DNA of 37,241 nucleotides from Reticulitermes lucifugus (lineage: Eukaryota > Arthropoda > Insecta > Blattodea > Rhinotermitidae): assembly GCA_026260175.1 (NCBI GenBank), contig JAKCWW010000717.1, forward strand, positions 5,103 through 42,343, given 5' to 3'. Both the position numbers and the translations under genes were made by a program. Position 1 is the stretch's first letter. Each line of letters opens with the position of its first letter. A model generated the notes under the pieces. It searched no databases, was not told where the DNA came from, and saw only the letters and a program-made list of their open reading frames with translations. Positions 21,770 to 32,026 of this stretch are shown here, piece after piece.

Positions 21770-22038
21770 CAATCCCTATAAGGCCTGGACAGGCCCTTAG
21801 GGCTCTAGGAGGTTGGGGCTTCCAGAATTTCTAGACAATCGGCAAATGAATGTGGCAATATTGTCAGCCCTAGGCACCGGCCGCCTTTATCCCTAGGAGA
21901 TATCCCTGGTACTCATTTCTGTTGGAGGCTGAGTCGACCCCAGGGCCATAGTGTGGCCGGAAGGATTAAACCATTAAAAATCCCAATGACCCCATAGGGA
22001 ATCAAACCTGCGACCTTCCGGCTTGTAGCGCCGTGCCT
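21770..22038 (-). repeat. SINE group B
   Basis: It aligns with 5512-5781 over nearly its whole length. Shared blocks include CAATCCC near the tail, GGAGGTTG..GCT, CCAGAATTTCTAGACAATCGG, CCGCCTTTATCCC, GGTACTCATTTCTGTT and ATGACCCCATAGGGAATC. Read on the minus strand, the B box is GGTTTGATTCC (one change). The head is shorter than in the first copy and ends near GGCTGAGGCACGG. No convincing target-site duplication is visible. The central domain at 21863-21960 is the part shared with group A. Confidence 0.88.
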
Positions 22039-22570
22039 CAGCCAGACATCATATGTGACCAAACAATGTAGGACATTACACTGTAAATGAAAAAGGTTAT
22101 ATTTTACGTGTAATATTATGGTGTGATTTTTAAACAGAGAGGCAACTGGAATTAAGTGATCAACACAAACGTTGTGTTGTCTGCAGAAATGGGGCGCAAA
22201 GTTCTATTGCATATCCTGAGGCTGAAATGGGGCGAGGTACAGCAGCAGTAATTGGCAGTCTCGAAACACTCCCCAACGCGTAACAGGTTTACAGGTGACT
22301 GATGTCACGGGGTAGGTACTTCCTTGAACTGTTGGTGCTAAGACTTGTTCAGTTTCTGACAAACTTCTCAGCCATTTATTCCAACCCGAATGTTCATTAC
22401 TGTGCCACTAAAAGCCCGCCACGGGACTCCAGGATACTGTACCTTACGTATGCCTAATTTTCTCCCGTCTTCCATTTCTCTGCTTTATGTTTACATCTCC
22501 TGACAGTCTCTTTTTACACATTCCCAATGTACGTTAATTTCTTAGGGTAAGAGACCACGTTTTACACCCT

Positions 22571-22875
22571 TACAAAACAAAACGTTCTCCCTAGAACAGG
22601 CCATGAAGGCCCAGAGGGGGAGTAGAGGTATAGCTCTACTCTTTCTTTAACCTTGGCACTACATGAGGGTGGGTGGTCAACTCCACGCCACGGCCGCTTT
22701 ATCCCCGGGAAAGAGACCCGGTACCCATCGTACAGGAGGCTGGGTGGACCCCAGGGCCGGTATGGACGGCTGCGGAAAATCTCGCCCCGACCGGGATTCG
22801 ATCCTCGGACCGTCCAGCCCGTAGCGAGTCGCTGTACCGACTACGCTATCCTGACCCACTACCAAACAAAAACGA
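22571..22875 (-). repeat. SINE group A, full length
   Basis: On the minus strand the tRNA-like head (from about 22859) has GGATAGCGTAGTCGGTACAG as A-box region and GGATCGAATCCCGG as B-box region (22793-22806). ATTTTCCGCAGCCG comes next, then the central domain (22772-22676) shared with group B, then GGTTAAAGAAAGAGTAGAGC and GGGCCTTCATGGCCTGTTC. Imperfect direct repeats, TACAAAACAAAACG (22571-22584) and TACCAAACAAAAACG (22860-22874), flank it and are the probable target-site duplication. The Pro/Arg-rich frames through it (22653-22910) are by-products. Confidence 0.9.
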
Positions 22876-25800
22876 TGTACAATTTGAATAATCATGTTGT
22901 GTTTCAGTAAAGATGGAACAAAGATTGCGGAAAATGTCCTGACGGCAACAGTCTTTAACAGCGTACAGTTTAAAAGTTGAGTGTGAGTTTGTATGTATGC
23001 ATGCGTTATTTAAGTTACTATACACATACGTATATATCACATATACAAATATCAGAATTCGCATATCTATATCACAGAACATGCAATGCCTAACACGGGA
23101 CACTGTACAGAAAAGGGTGTATTACCTAACGGTAAATGATTCGTGGTAAAAAGAAAATCTTGGGCGGCACAAATGATCCTCTGTGACTTCTGTTGTGTTC
23201 CGAAAGTTCATTACTAAAAGGAATTTCGAAGACCTTGAGATGACTGAAAGCTTACTCAGTGAGCTTTGTAACGTCTATAGTTTCCAGCAGTGTCTTGAGG
23301 CAGGGTGGAGATTTTTGGATGTGAGTGCTGTGAAAGCACAGAAACTTGTCAAATAGTCGTGATGATACTTATACTCGATCACTGAAATGCTTCCCCATTT
23401 GACATTTAATGATAAAGAGTATCAGCTAAGAATATCCGGAAGATTTTTAACCCTTTAGAGCCTAGTTGTTAGTTTATATACCACAAGGTTCAACATTACA
23501 AACTTCTACGTTCCGCCCATACAGTGTATTTATGTGTTTGATATGGATCTCAGAACAGAGATTATTTCCTTACCTAGCGTGAATATATTGCTTGTTATAA
23601 AAGAGACTGAGTGTTTACTGTTCGGTACGAACTGAATCTTTAAATATAATTGAAATGAAAGTTACTTTTTAAAGATTCTAATGGTTAAACTCATTCCGAT
23701 CATGTGTGTGCTTGCAATTCCTCCAGGCTCTCTCCTTCTTAACTACTCGCACCACAATTCAAAATCACACACCCTTTCATGTTCGTTTGTTTTGGTTTAC
23801 ATTTATCGGAAACAGCAAATGTAAACATGTAATTACTGTGCGTGTTCAGTGAGTTGGGTTCAGCGACTATGAACTGTTCTTTGTTTCTCAAATTATTTGA
23901 CGACGCTGTATTAATTGTTGAGTTTATGTGCCATATAATCAGGAATGTGACGGCTATATATGGATCAGGAGAAATGATGAAGGAAAACAGAAGTTTTAGT
24001 TATGTTTATGTCAGGATGACAGTTAAAAATATGTAACGAAATTAGCCTATATTTGTTCAATGTTTACAAAGTTTAGACAGCAAACACAGATCGCCACTCT
24101 CATTAGGAGAGGACTTTACTTTCTCAGGACTGTGGTGTTCTGGATTACAGCACCGTGTTGTTTTGTGGGCGGTGAATCCACCCACCACACTACAGGTGTC
24201 ATAATGCAAAGCCCATAATCATAAAATTCACTGCCGTCAAATACCGCCTAACATTAGACGCTACAGGAGTTTCGTGGTGCGCAGGTATCAGAAAACTTCC
24301 TGAATACCAGCAATTACGTCACTGAAGCAAAATGTCACTGGCGGGTTGTTAGAGACGTGTAACCGGCAGAATATCTGTAGAGTAATGCCACTCTCGCTCT
24401 GAAGAGCGCTCATGTGAACGTCGGAGAAAGGAGTGAGGAGGGTGGAATGGAGGATGAGATACAGCAAAAGAGAGAAAGACGGAAAGGAAGAGGGGGGGGA
24501 CATATAGAGAGAGTAAAAAAACTGCTGCTTTGTCAGCAGATTCGGTTTGGTTTTGGTTCACCTGTCCACCACATTACACCAAATTGAAACCGGCTAGAGG
24601 GAGACTTGAAGGGGCCACAGGGGTTGCTTTTGCTCCACATACAGCGCGACCCGTCCACCAAACAGACAAACAAAATTGGATTTTGTACTCTCACATACTG
24701 CGTGCCGTTCAAAACTTAGACAGCGAACATGGTGCCGAGGAAAGAAAGGATGCGACGTGGCCATGAGGGGTAGGAGGGAAACTAAAAAAATTATATAAAA
24801 GAGATGGAAACAACCGGGAACAAGAGTTGATGAAACCTGAGACGTTTCTACACAGTTACACGAACCTGAAAGTTCCTACATTTAATAGCAGCAGCGGACT
24901 CCATTTATATACTATCATTGTTTTCCTCGTTGTATTAATGGGCAGAAGAAATGTTATTGAACTTACTTGCCTGTTTGCTAGAGCAGGCAACATGCTCACA
25001 CATTTAATCCAGTAACAATTTGTCGGTAATATCTAAGTTCATACAAAGACCCGTTATTAGGAGAAATGTCCATGAAGTTGTGTGATTTAAGGTTCTCACA
25101 GTGTTGCTGACATAGTTTTCTCAAACATGACGCTGTGTTTATGGGTAATATGTTACGGAGGCAACGTGCCGCCTCCACCTTCTTAGTAAATAAATTTCGT
25201 TCAGGTGGATGCAGTAGTATAAGCCCAAATCAAATTACAAATCAAGGCGGCGTTATTTCCCAGGAGACTAGAATAAATTAATAAGAAATTTGTAACTTAC
25301 AAACAAAACATCAGCTGAGTATGCTTTCAGCTAGCAACACAGTGACCACCGCATAGGAGATAGCAAGCGACCTTACAAGTATCTGTGTGTACTATTCTGA
25401 GATCAAAGCAGCGTAAACGCAAAGCCGTGGGTCTGAAGAGATTAATTAACTACAGAATATAAATTATGTTCATTAAAACGTCAGATTAAAAGCAGAAAAA
25501 TACAGATTTATTCACGAGGAACGTTGCATGGTGGCCGAACACACCACAAATCATAAACAACGCAGGGATAGCTCGGTGTAGCCTACCCAGAAGTCGAAGG
25601 TAACTTGTCAGCCGACGATGCCATGTGGCAGGCACCACCTACTGAACGCTACATGCACTGACAGACTAGGTCCATACTCTTGTCAGTGTCCCGACAAACA
25701 TTACCTACATTACTCAGGCTAAACCATGATCGTATGCCAGCACCAGGTCATCTTAAAATTCATGTAGGATAAATGGTATAGGCCTGAAAAAATTCAGATC

Positions 25801-27536
25801 ATAATTTCAGAAAAAAACTACGCGTGTCCATTACAAAGACTAGGGAAACCGGTTAAGGATATTCTAGGGAAACAAACGCTGTTTATTCTTACAAAAATAA
25901 GAAAGACACAAAAACAATCTATGGACAAAATGCAGAGGTAGGAACACTGCGCTTAAAAGGCTTAACAATGGCGCATTCAGCCGGATGATGGATATTATGA
26001 AATATTAATGGAAGAATTCAGGAGGTGGAAATCGTGACCAGTTTAATGTCCTCTCCCATCACAAGATTACAAGGACTCAGCAAGAACTCGACAGCTATTC
26101 AAACACGGCGAAGGCCACCGACAGCCGTCTTGCGACTTCACAACGCCGCGTCTGGGCTCGTTACTTATGTTAACTGAACGCAATAACTCTAGCTGATTAA
26201 CGCTTATCAATTGTCAGTACTTACAGTTACAGAAGTAACATGTCCTCACCGTCTACCTAGAATCCTTGTAAAGGCAAAATGGACCTCAGAGATTCCAATC
26301 ACACGCTCAATCGTTTTAAGTATAATTAATACAGAAGAACGCTCGCCATATGAACTCACTAAAAAGTAAAAATCAAGTCTCTCAGTGAAAACGAAATATT
26401 TCGAAACGACCTATGAACAAAACCTTGTACTTCCTGTGTACTGCTCGCCTTGCTTGACTGTACCATCTGTTGAAACTCGCTGGAGACAGTCTCGCTTCTC
26501 CAAAGTCTTTAAAACCCGATAAATCAATGGGCACGACTATGAAACTTTCATTGGTGGCTTCTGGATCTATTGTCACACCTTTATCTGTGCAAGACGTCTA
26601 AGCAAGAAACTTTAACTAAATCGATTGCCATTAGAATCCGTCACAAGGGAGAACTTAAGACAAGTAAAAGGAGGGATGTTACATCCTTTATTGAAGGGCT
26701 AAGGGGAGTAGAGGAGGACTGGGAAATACGTATGTAGGGGGAACAAGACTTTCACAGAAATAAAAGAAGAAAATGTTTCGATGTCTGTTTAAAGCATTGA
26801 TAACACGTCAACAGCCAAACTATGACAGCAGTGTTCCTTAAACTATCAAAACACTCCTCGACTGGGGCCTTCCAGTAGATGAGGTGAAAAGCTACTCTTT
26901 TATTACTAGGAACGCAGAAGTCAGTAAAACTTTATGCTGCATTTCGGATCATTTCTCAGATTTTATAAACAAAACAGAAAAACGTTTCAGCAATAGAAAA
27001 AGACAGTGCTAAAATAACACTCCACTACGTTTGCGTTCTGCCATCCTGAATTTGCTAAACGGCAAATAGCAGAAACATACTTACCAATTCCCTTCTTTCC
27101 CACCTGTTAGAAAAAAAAGTAACCGAGTTATTGAATTTATAATAAAAGCCACATGGTGACTGTAATATTTGTACAAGACTTTTCATTCAAATCGTTAGGT
27201 CGAACAGACCAAAACACCCGCACGTTTAACTACCCCAACCCACAAAGCGAGAGTTTAATTTATAATAGACTATATTATATAACACGCAAGGTCATTGTAC
27301 TCTTCCCGTTCTGGATCTCCTAGCCGTGAATGGCCGGCAAAATTAAAATAATAAAAAGTATTGTTCCTATCTACTGATTCCACATAAAAATATCTGAAGT
27401 TTTTGAACTTGTAACATATGTTACAGGGCGCCCAAAATAATTTTGCAAAAAAAAAAATTAAATTTGCGAGAACAAACAAGGCGGCCAGTGTAACTGTAGT
27501 CGTTCCTAAAAATATACATTTCAACTGGAAAAAATT
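22876..27536. other. 4.7 kb with no gene seen
   Basis: Short frames only, for example 23842-24036 (plus), 24530-24766 (plus) and 26382-26576 (minus, 64 codons, fairly balanced composition). None has a motif I recognise, and no splice-delimited exon could be argued. A purine-rich patch lies at 24420-24515. This may be intron or intergenic DNA; I see no transposon family in it, though old copies could be missed by eye. Confidence 0.4.
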
Positions 27537-27882
27537 AAAAAAACCAACACCATGCGTTCCGTCCGACACAGTCTGTATTTAATAATTATTTAGATTATAT
27601 AAATGCATATACACTACATGTTTCAATGATTCGACTATCAAAAAGTGCACAATACAAAAACCTAAAATCCAAGGTAAAAGTGTGTAAAAATTTTGTGAAA
27701 TCTCACAAATAATGTTGTTTGTGAGATAACAAAATTTTTACACACTTTTACCTTGGGTTTTAGGTTTTTGTATTGTGCACCTGATGATGATCGAATGATT
27801 GAAACATGTAGTGTATATATATAATATAAATAATTATTAAACACAGGTTGTGTCGGGCGAACGCATGGTGTTGTTTGTTTTG
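27537..27882. mobile_element. Fold-back (near-perfect palindromic) element
   Basis: The left arm (27537-27709) and right arm (27718-27882) are reverse complements over nearly their whole length around an 8-base centre TAATGTTG (27710-27717). Both outer ends read AACACCATGCGTT, and the inner parts share CTTTTACACACTTTTA or its complement. Arm identity is high except around 27625-27645, where the left arm has lost the CTGATGA motif kept in the right arm. The element is non-coding. Its right arm holds the best hammerhead-like module in the window. I could not define a target-site duplication. It resembles two inverted copies of a retroelement end rather than a classic DNA-transposon MITE. Confidence 0.85.
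27771..27817 (+). ncRNA. Candidate type I hammerhead ribozyme
   Basis: Stem I 5' strand: TTGTGCAC (27773-27780). Core: CTGATGA (27781-27787), then one extra T. Stem II: GATC (27789-27792) with GATT (27797-27800) around GAAT, one G-U pair. Then GAA (27801-27803). Stem III: AC (27804-27805) with GT (27808-27809) around AT, followed by A (27810) as the base before cleavage. Stem I 3' strand: GTGTATA (27811-27817), pairing with the 5' strand over about seven bases with two G-U pairs. Every conserved hammerhead core base is present in order. The short stem III and the extra base before stem II argue for weak or dimer-dependent activity. Minimal hammerheads like this are known from Penelope-like elements. 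Confidence 0.55.
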
Positions 27883-28489
27883 AGTCTATACACACAGTGG
27901 GATGGATCATATAAAATTGATGGGAAAAAAATGTTTTTAAATTAACTTAATTTGAGTTATGAACTCGGGCTCAACTTATATATGCGTATATACCCCAAAT
28001 TACAGACTTATAAATCACAGAAGAACTTTAAATGTGTCGGTCTGAACACAAAGTAACATACAAACATCTGTTTGGAGACGTTTCGGAAAGTTACTAACAT
28101 ACAAGGAGAGTCTCTTGCTTGACCGAAGTTCGAAAACAGGACTTCAGAGCACAAAACAGAAGTGTTCACCATTACACAAGAACGTTTGATTAGTATAGGC
28201 CCAGCGGTGTACTGAACTGAATAAATATATGTGTCTTAGCATAAGAAGAAGGCAACGCAACAAGGAATTCGCTGAGGCAAATATTAATCTGCGCTGCTCA
28301 CAAAGAGTGAGAAGCCATTACTTTCACCCTTAAATATCCTTTTACTTATCTTACGGTTATTTAACGACGCTGTCAGTAACGCATACTGCACTTACAATTA
28401 AAGTGTCGGATCACAAAATAAGAGTGGTGAATCATACAATAACAGTGGTAACGAAATTCAAAGGGTTTGTAAACAAGCGGTCGTGGCTT
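27883..28489. other. No gene seen
   Basis: A minus-strand CTTTCCGAAACGTC at about 28080-28093 recalls the 3' half of the hammerhead-like modules, but the CTGANGA half is missing. Nothing else is supported. Confidence 0.4.
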
Positions 28490-28635
28490 AATCGAAGTTA
28501 AGATCCTATGTGATTGGAGGCGCTGAATAAAACCACGAAAACCATACCCGATTATTCAGTGAACCGAGCAAGATTCAAACCTGGAGCTCTCCAATGCAAG
28601 TCAAAGCATTACAACTTGTGCCAACTTGAGGAGAT
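28490..28635 (-). repeat. Decayed tRNA-derived SINE, group E-like
   Basis: On the minus strand a tRNA-like head has A-box-like GTTGGCACAAGTTGTAA (about 28626-28610) and B-box-like GGTTTGAATCT (28581-28571) at tRNA-like spacing. It is followed by CGGGTATGGTTTTCGTGG, a body phrase typical of insect tRNA-SINEs (compare GAGTTTTACGTGATTTTCC at 4550-4575). No tail or duplication could be defined. Confidence 0.5.
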
Positions 28636-29347
28636 AGCCTGGAGTTAAAAAATCAAAATCTTCACTCAGCATCGGCCTCAGCTGGCTGAATGAAATCGGA
28701 CGTGTGTTCAGCACGGCGCAAACCTTGCCAGCATTACTGCTCGTCTCCTCAGCCCCTTATTTAATTCATTTTCTGTGCTCTAATCGCTGGAGGTGTCCCC
28801 TACTACACGTTTCTTCAGCTGTCCCCACCCGCCGTCCCGATGCTTGGAATCACCGTATCTCTCTGGTTAACATCGTGTTCCTGACGGCGTCAAGTTCCAT
28901 CTTCGTGTTCCCTCCTCACTGTCATTTATTTTGTCCTTCCTTACACACAATGCTCGCAGAGTTCAAAAGGCGCTTCTATAAAATAACAAGCAATCGTTTA
29001 GCAATGTGAGTGAATGCGCCAGAAATAGGTGTAATGCACTTGTCGCCGACTATTCAGACCATGGTTTCAGCTCCCACACATTCTGAAAGATATGACAGTC
29101 AACATATTACAATCCATTGCAAGTTACAAGTATTTTAACATAGACAGCAGGTGTCGGAGAGTGTTCCAGTGTAAAATTGCCCTTGCGACTGCTTAAGAAC
29201 ACTGTGTCGAAGTGTTCTACTTTCTTCCTTACAGCCTCGATGCCTCCACTGTCAAAACCACAAATACCACACTCTATTCAACTTCAGTAAGCCCCGGTAG
29301 CGTCATCAAAATTTTACAAAGTCGTAACACACATTACTTGTCGGAGC
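28636..29347. other. No recognised gene; one 101-codon frame
   Basis: A plus-strand frame at 28704-29009 begins with a Met and a hydrophobic stretch (LPALLLVSSAPYLIHFL), formally like a signal or membrane segment. The rest shows no family motif and the sequence is pyrimidine-rich, which creates hydrophobic codons by chance. I do not call it a gene. Confidence 0.35.
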
Positions 29348-29545
29348 ATCGTGCCATGGCCCAGGCTGGTGAGTATGAGTTCTTTCAACTCGGAGGATCG
29401 GGTTCAATCTCAGGTCATTCCACGGCGACTTTGTGGTGGATGAAGTGGTAGGCCTAATGGGACAGATACTTGACTCTTCTTCTGTCAGCATCACTCCTTC
29501 AATGTTCCATATCCACACTTCATTCATTGTAAATGACAACTGACA
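29348..29545 (+). repeat. SINE group C
   Basis: The head GTGCCATGGCCCAGGCTGG (29351) corresponds to GTGCCATGGCTCAGGCGG of the copy at 30002-30313. The B box is GGGTTCAATCTC near 29400. The body CTTTGTGGTGGATGAAGTGG, then TGGGACAG, also matches that copy (TTTGTGGTGGACAAAGTGGC, then TGGGACAG). This copy is older: similarity fades after about 29530 and no target-site duplication is clear. Confidence 0.7.
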
Positions 29546-29929
29546 GCGCCATCAAATAATCCTCTCTCTACTTGCATTCAGGAATGCTCTGTTCCAATAC
29601 TGGCTGTTACTTGCTACCCTGAGGAAGGCTTATTCTGCCTCCAAACAGACGCCGGCCACATTCTTCTCAAGCCCTTGCATACTCAGCATTGCTAACTTCT
29701 TGTCGCATTTTATAATCTGTACTTGAAAGAAGACGTTAAATAAGTCACGTATCATTCAAGCAATCAGAATCGCAGGAAGAACGTCTTACACAAATGAACC
29801 TCACAGAACAACCCCTTCTTGACAAATATATAGGTACGCATTTATAACACATTCTTACCGTGTACTTCAGCGTATCAGGGGGATAAAACAACATGGTACA
29901 CTATATTCCATTTATTTACTATCGATCCA

Positions 29930-29961
29930 CCATGTTTCGGCCTAAATGGCCATCATCAGGA
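29930..29961 (-). ncRNA. Hammerhead-like module, left arm
   Basis: On the minus strand CTGATGA (29960-29954) plus T is followed by a perfect 4-bp stem II, GGCC-ATTTA-GGCC, then GAAACATGG. The third stem is poor, since ATG replaces the ACGT-type palindrome, and the base before cleavage would be G, which is not permitted. It is probably inactive. Confidence 0.35.
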
Positions 29962-29990
29962 ACAACACGAAAAGCTAAAAGTTGTCAAGA

Positions 29991-30324
29991 CCATTACATG
30001 TCTTTTTCTTTTTTTTTTGTTTTTGTGTGGAGAAGGACCCCGCAGCAGAAGCTACGGACGCACCGCAACCTTAAGGCGTATTGTGCAACCTTGTGATGAA
30101 GATGAAGAGAAAGATGATCACTTTTTTTCATTTTTTCCAAGTAATGGAGCACAGGTGGAATGAAATTGACAGGGGAAAACCGAAATTCTCGGGGTAAAAC
30201 CTGTCCCAGTGCCACTTTGTCCACCACAAATCGCAAATGGCCCGACCCGGGATCGAACCCAGGCCTCCGCGGTGGGAGGCCGGCGACTAACCGCCTGAGC
30301 CATGGCACGGCCTCCAGTACATGT
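29991..30324 (-). repeat. SINE group C, full length, nested insertion
   Basis: On the minus strand the head (30313 to about 30238) folds like a tRNA: GGCC...GGCC acceptor-like ends, A box TGGCTCAGGCGG and B box GGTTCGATCCC. The body has TTTGTGGTGGACAAAGTGGC, TGGGACAGG and TCGGTTTTCCCC. The 3' part runs through a TGAAAAAAAGTG block to an A-rich end near 30004. CCATTACATGT (29991-30001) and CCAGTACATGT (30314-30324) form an 11-bp target-site duplication with one mismatch. It interrupts the inverted-repeat element at 29871-30566. Frames within it (30118-30308) are by-products. Confidence 0.92.
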
Positions 30325-30474
30325 TAATGCTTAAAGTTATAAAACTCAGTAATACTTTTACTATCAATGTATGTTTTCTATACTCTACAAGATAATCCTA
30401 CCTTTTACACTCTGTTTACATTTAAAATTTTAAAGTGTAACGATCTTAAAAGCTTCTAGCAGTTTCATAGTGCT

Positions 30475-30515
30475 CCCTGATGATGACCATTTAGACCGAA
30501 ACTTGTTGCATCAAT
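30475..30515 (+). ncRNA. Hammerhead-like module, right arm
   Basis: CTGATGA (30479-30485) plus T is followed by GACC-ATTTA-GACC and GAAAC-TT-GTT. Two changes relative to the left arm break two of the four stem II pairs. Stem III (AC with GT) and a permitted U before the predicted cleavage are kept. Probably inactive. Confidence 0.35.
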
Positions 30516-30566
30516 AGTAAATAAATCGAATACAGTATACCCTGTTGGTTTATGCTCCTCATACAG

Positions 30567-31926
30567 GCACACAACCAGTCACTAAATCACTTGTTTTATT
30601 ACGTGAGGAGGTTTTATTATCGGCTTCACAACACTCCATCACTGCACCCCACCCTGCCTCAGAAAAATCTAATCCACAGACTCACATGTGACTTCCTGTC
30701 TAATAGTCTTATTATTCACATCCCTTCAGAGTTTCAGACCAAAAAATAAGAAGTTAAAACGTTACGAAAGAATCCTCGTACAGCCATCATTCTTTGATTT
30801 CCTTTTGTTTTTGTTTAAGACAACGGAAGAATTGATAAATTTATTTTATGGAGTGTTAATTAGCTATGTGTTTACTTCGTTATCTTTACACTTAAGGAAA
30901 TTATTGTTTTGGGTTTTCTTAGTAAGACAAAACATGATTTCTTCACCCTGCTTCTTAATTGTACCACCCATTAAAATGTTTCCTAACCTGACGTTAAAAG
31001 TAAAATGTATTAACTAGCGACATTTGTCTTAAAAACGAGGATTATTTCTCTCATTTACTGCACTTTTACGTCGTACAATGTCTGTACGCGCTGTATAAAA
31101 GGTCCGTCTCATCTCCAACGAGTTCGATTAAAGGAAGGAGTGCCAAGTTGGGCACCAAACTGAGATTTCGTTTGCCACCGTTCACTATAGACTGTGTCTG
31201 TATCATCATCTGGCGCCACTCGAAAATTCTGTAATTCACCGCGCCATAACTGCACAAGATCAATGTTTGCTATTATTCTGTTGCCATTCCCGGATAAATT
31301 AACGTATGGTCAACCAGAGGAAGAGTACTGTACTCTCTTCTCGGTGTCAATGTTTAACGATTACTTTCATTAGCGAAACAAAATTGTATTTAAAAATTCA
31401 AACGGAAGAAATAAGTACTATTTCTGTCGCTCTTATAAAAAACCACATACAAGACAAGAATTGAAGATTGCATTAAAATATTGAGCAACAATACGCCATT
31501 CACTTACACGAGAATAAGGGCCTAAAGACGACGGCTGGCACCATTTATTATTCGTAATTGAATCCAAATCAAAGTCACTCAGCAACTGACAGGCAGGCAG
31601 TCGGTCCTCTTGGGGTCTACCCGGCTCATAACCAGAACTTATTACGAAATGTCTGACCACAGTCGTCTTGGGGCGCCCACTCTCCTCCAGTGTCTTGATT
31701 TCTGTCAAGTATACGTACTTAAATATGTACCATTTGATATGACTGGGCAAACGAAATACTATTCACAGTGCTGCATATACACAATACATACAAGGTCTCT
31801 GTCAGCTCAAGTTATCCTAACAACGTGTAAGTACTTTTCTTACGATTGCTCTCCCATCTCAGAAATAGCACTGATTGTTCGAAGTTTCTCAGGCTTCGCC
31901 AGCTTATCATTCTGATAAGAGTAGGT
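30567..31926. other. No gene seen
   Basis: Unrecognised frames occur at 30688-31017 (plus), 31066-31263 (minus, 65 codons) and 31433-31750 (minus) with an antisense partner. None shows a family motif. No repeat could be matched. Confidence 0.4.
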
Positions 31927-32026
31927 CTATACAAAGATGCAGATGTGTATGGAGCACTGGAGCAATAATAACGACAAAACAAAACCGAAGTATTTGGAGA
32001 AGAACCTGTCCAAGTGCCGCTTTAAT
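31927..32026 (-). repeat. SINE group C fragment
   Basis: On the minus strand it reads GGCACTTGGACAGGTTCTTC, then TTCGGTTTTG and CAGTGCTCCATAC. These match the body of the copy at 30002-30313 (GGCACTGGGACAGGTTTTAC, TTCGGTTTTCC, CTGTGCTCCATTAC). It is interrupted at 32027 by a group A SINE, and the expected tRNA head is not found beyond that insertion. Confidence 0.7.

Larger units (their letters stand above)
29871..30566. mobile_element. Element with ~90-bp terminal inverted repeats, split by a SINE
   Basis: The left end (29871-29961) and right end (30475-30566) are inverted copies at roughly 80 percent identity, including ATTTATTTACTAT and GTTTCGGCCTAAATGG or its variant. Both arms carry a CTGATGA-T-hairpin-GAAAC module pointing outward (minus strand on the left, plus on the right). 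The interior is non-coding and is interrupted by the group C SINE at 30002-30313, so the element is older than that insertion. Without the SINE it would be about 370 bp, similar in size and layout to the fold-back at 27537-27882. Confidence 0.75.

Noticed and set aside
26382-26576. 64-codon minus-strand frame with balanced composition as a possible exon
   Set aside because: No recognised motif, no clear splice-site pairing and no conserved neighbour; chance cannot be excluded.
28075-28100. Another hammerhead-like module on the minus strand (TTTCCGAAACGTC)
   Set aside because: Only the 3' half is present; no core or stem II partner could be found upstream.
30118-30308. tRNA gene in the minus-strand head of the group C SINE
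   Set aside because: Fold and A/B boxes are tRNA-like, but it is the 5' head of a SINE with target-site duplications, so it is not an independent tRNA gene.
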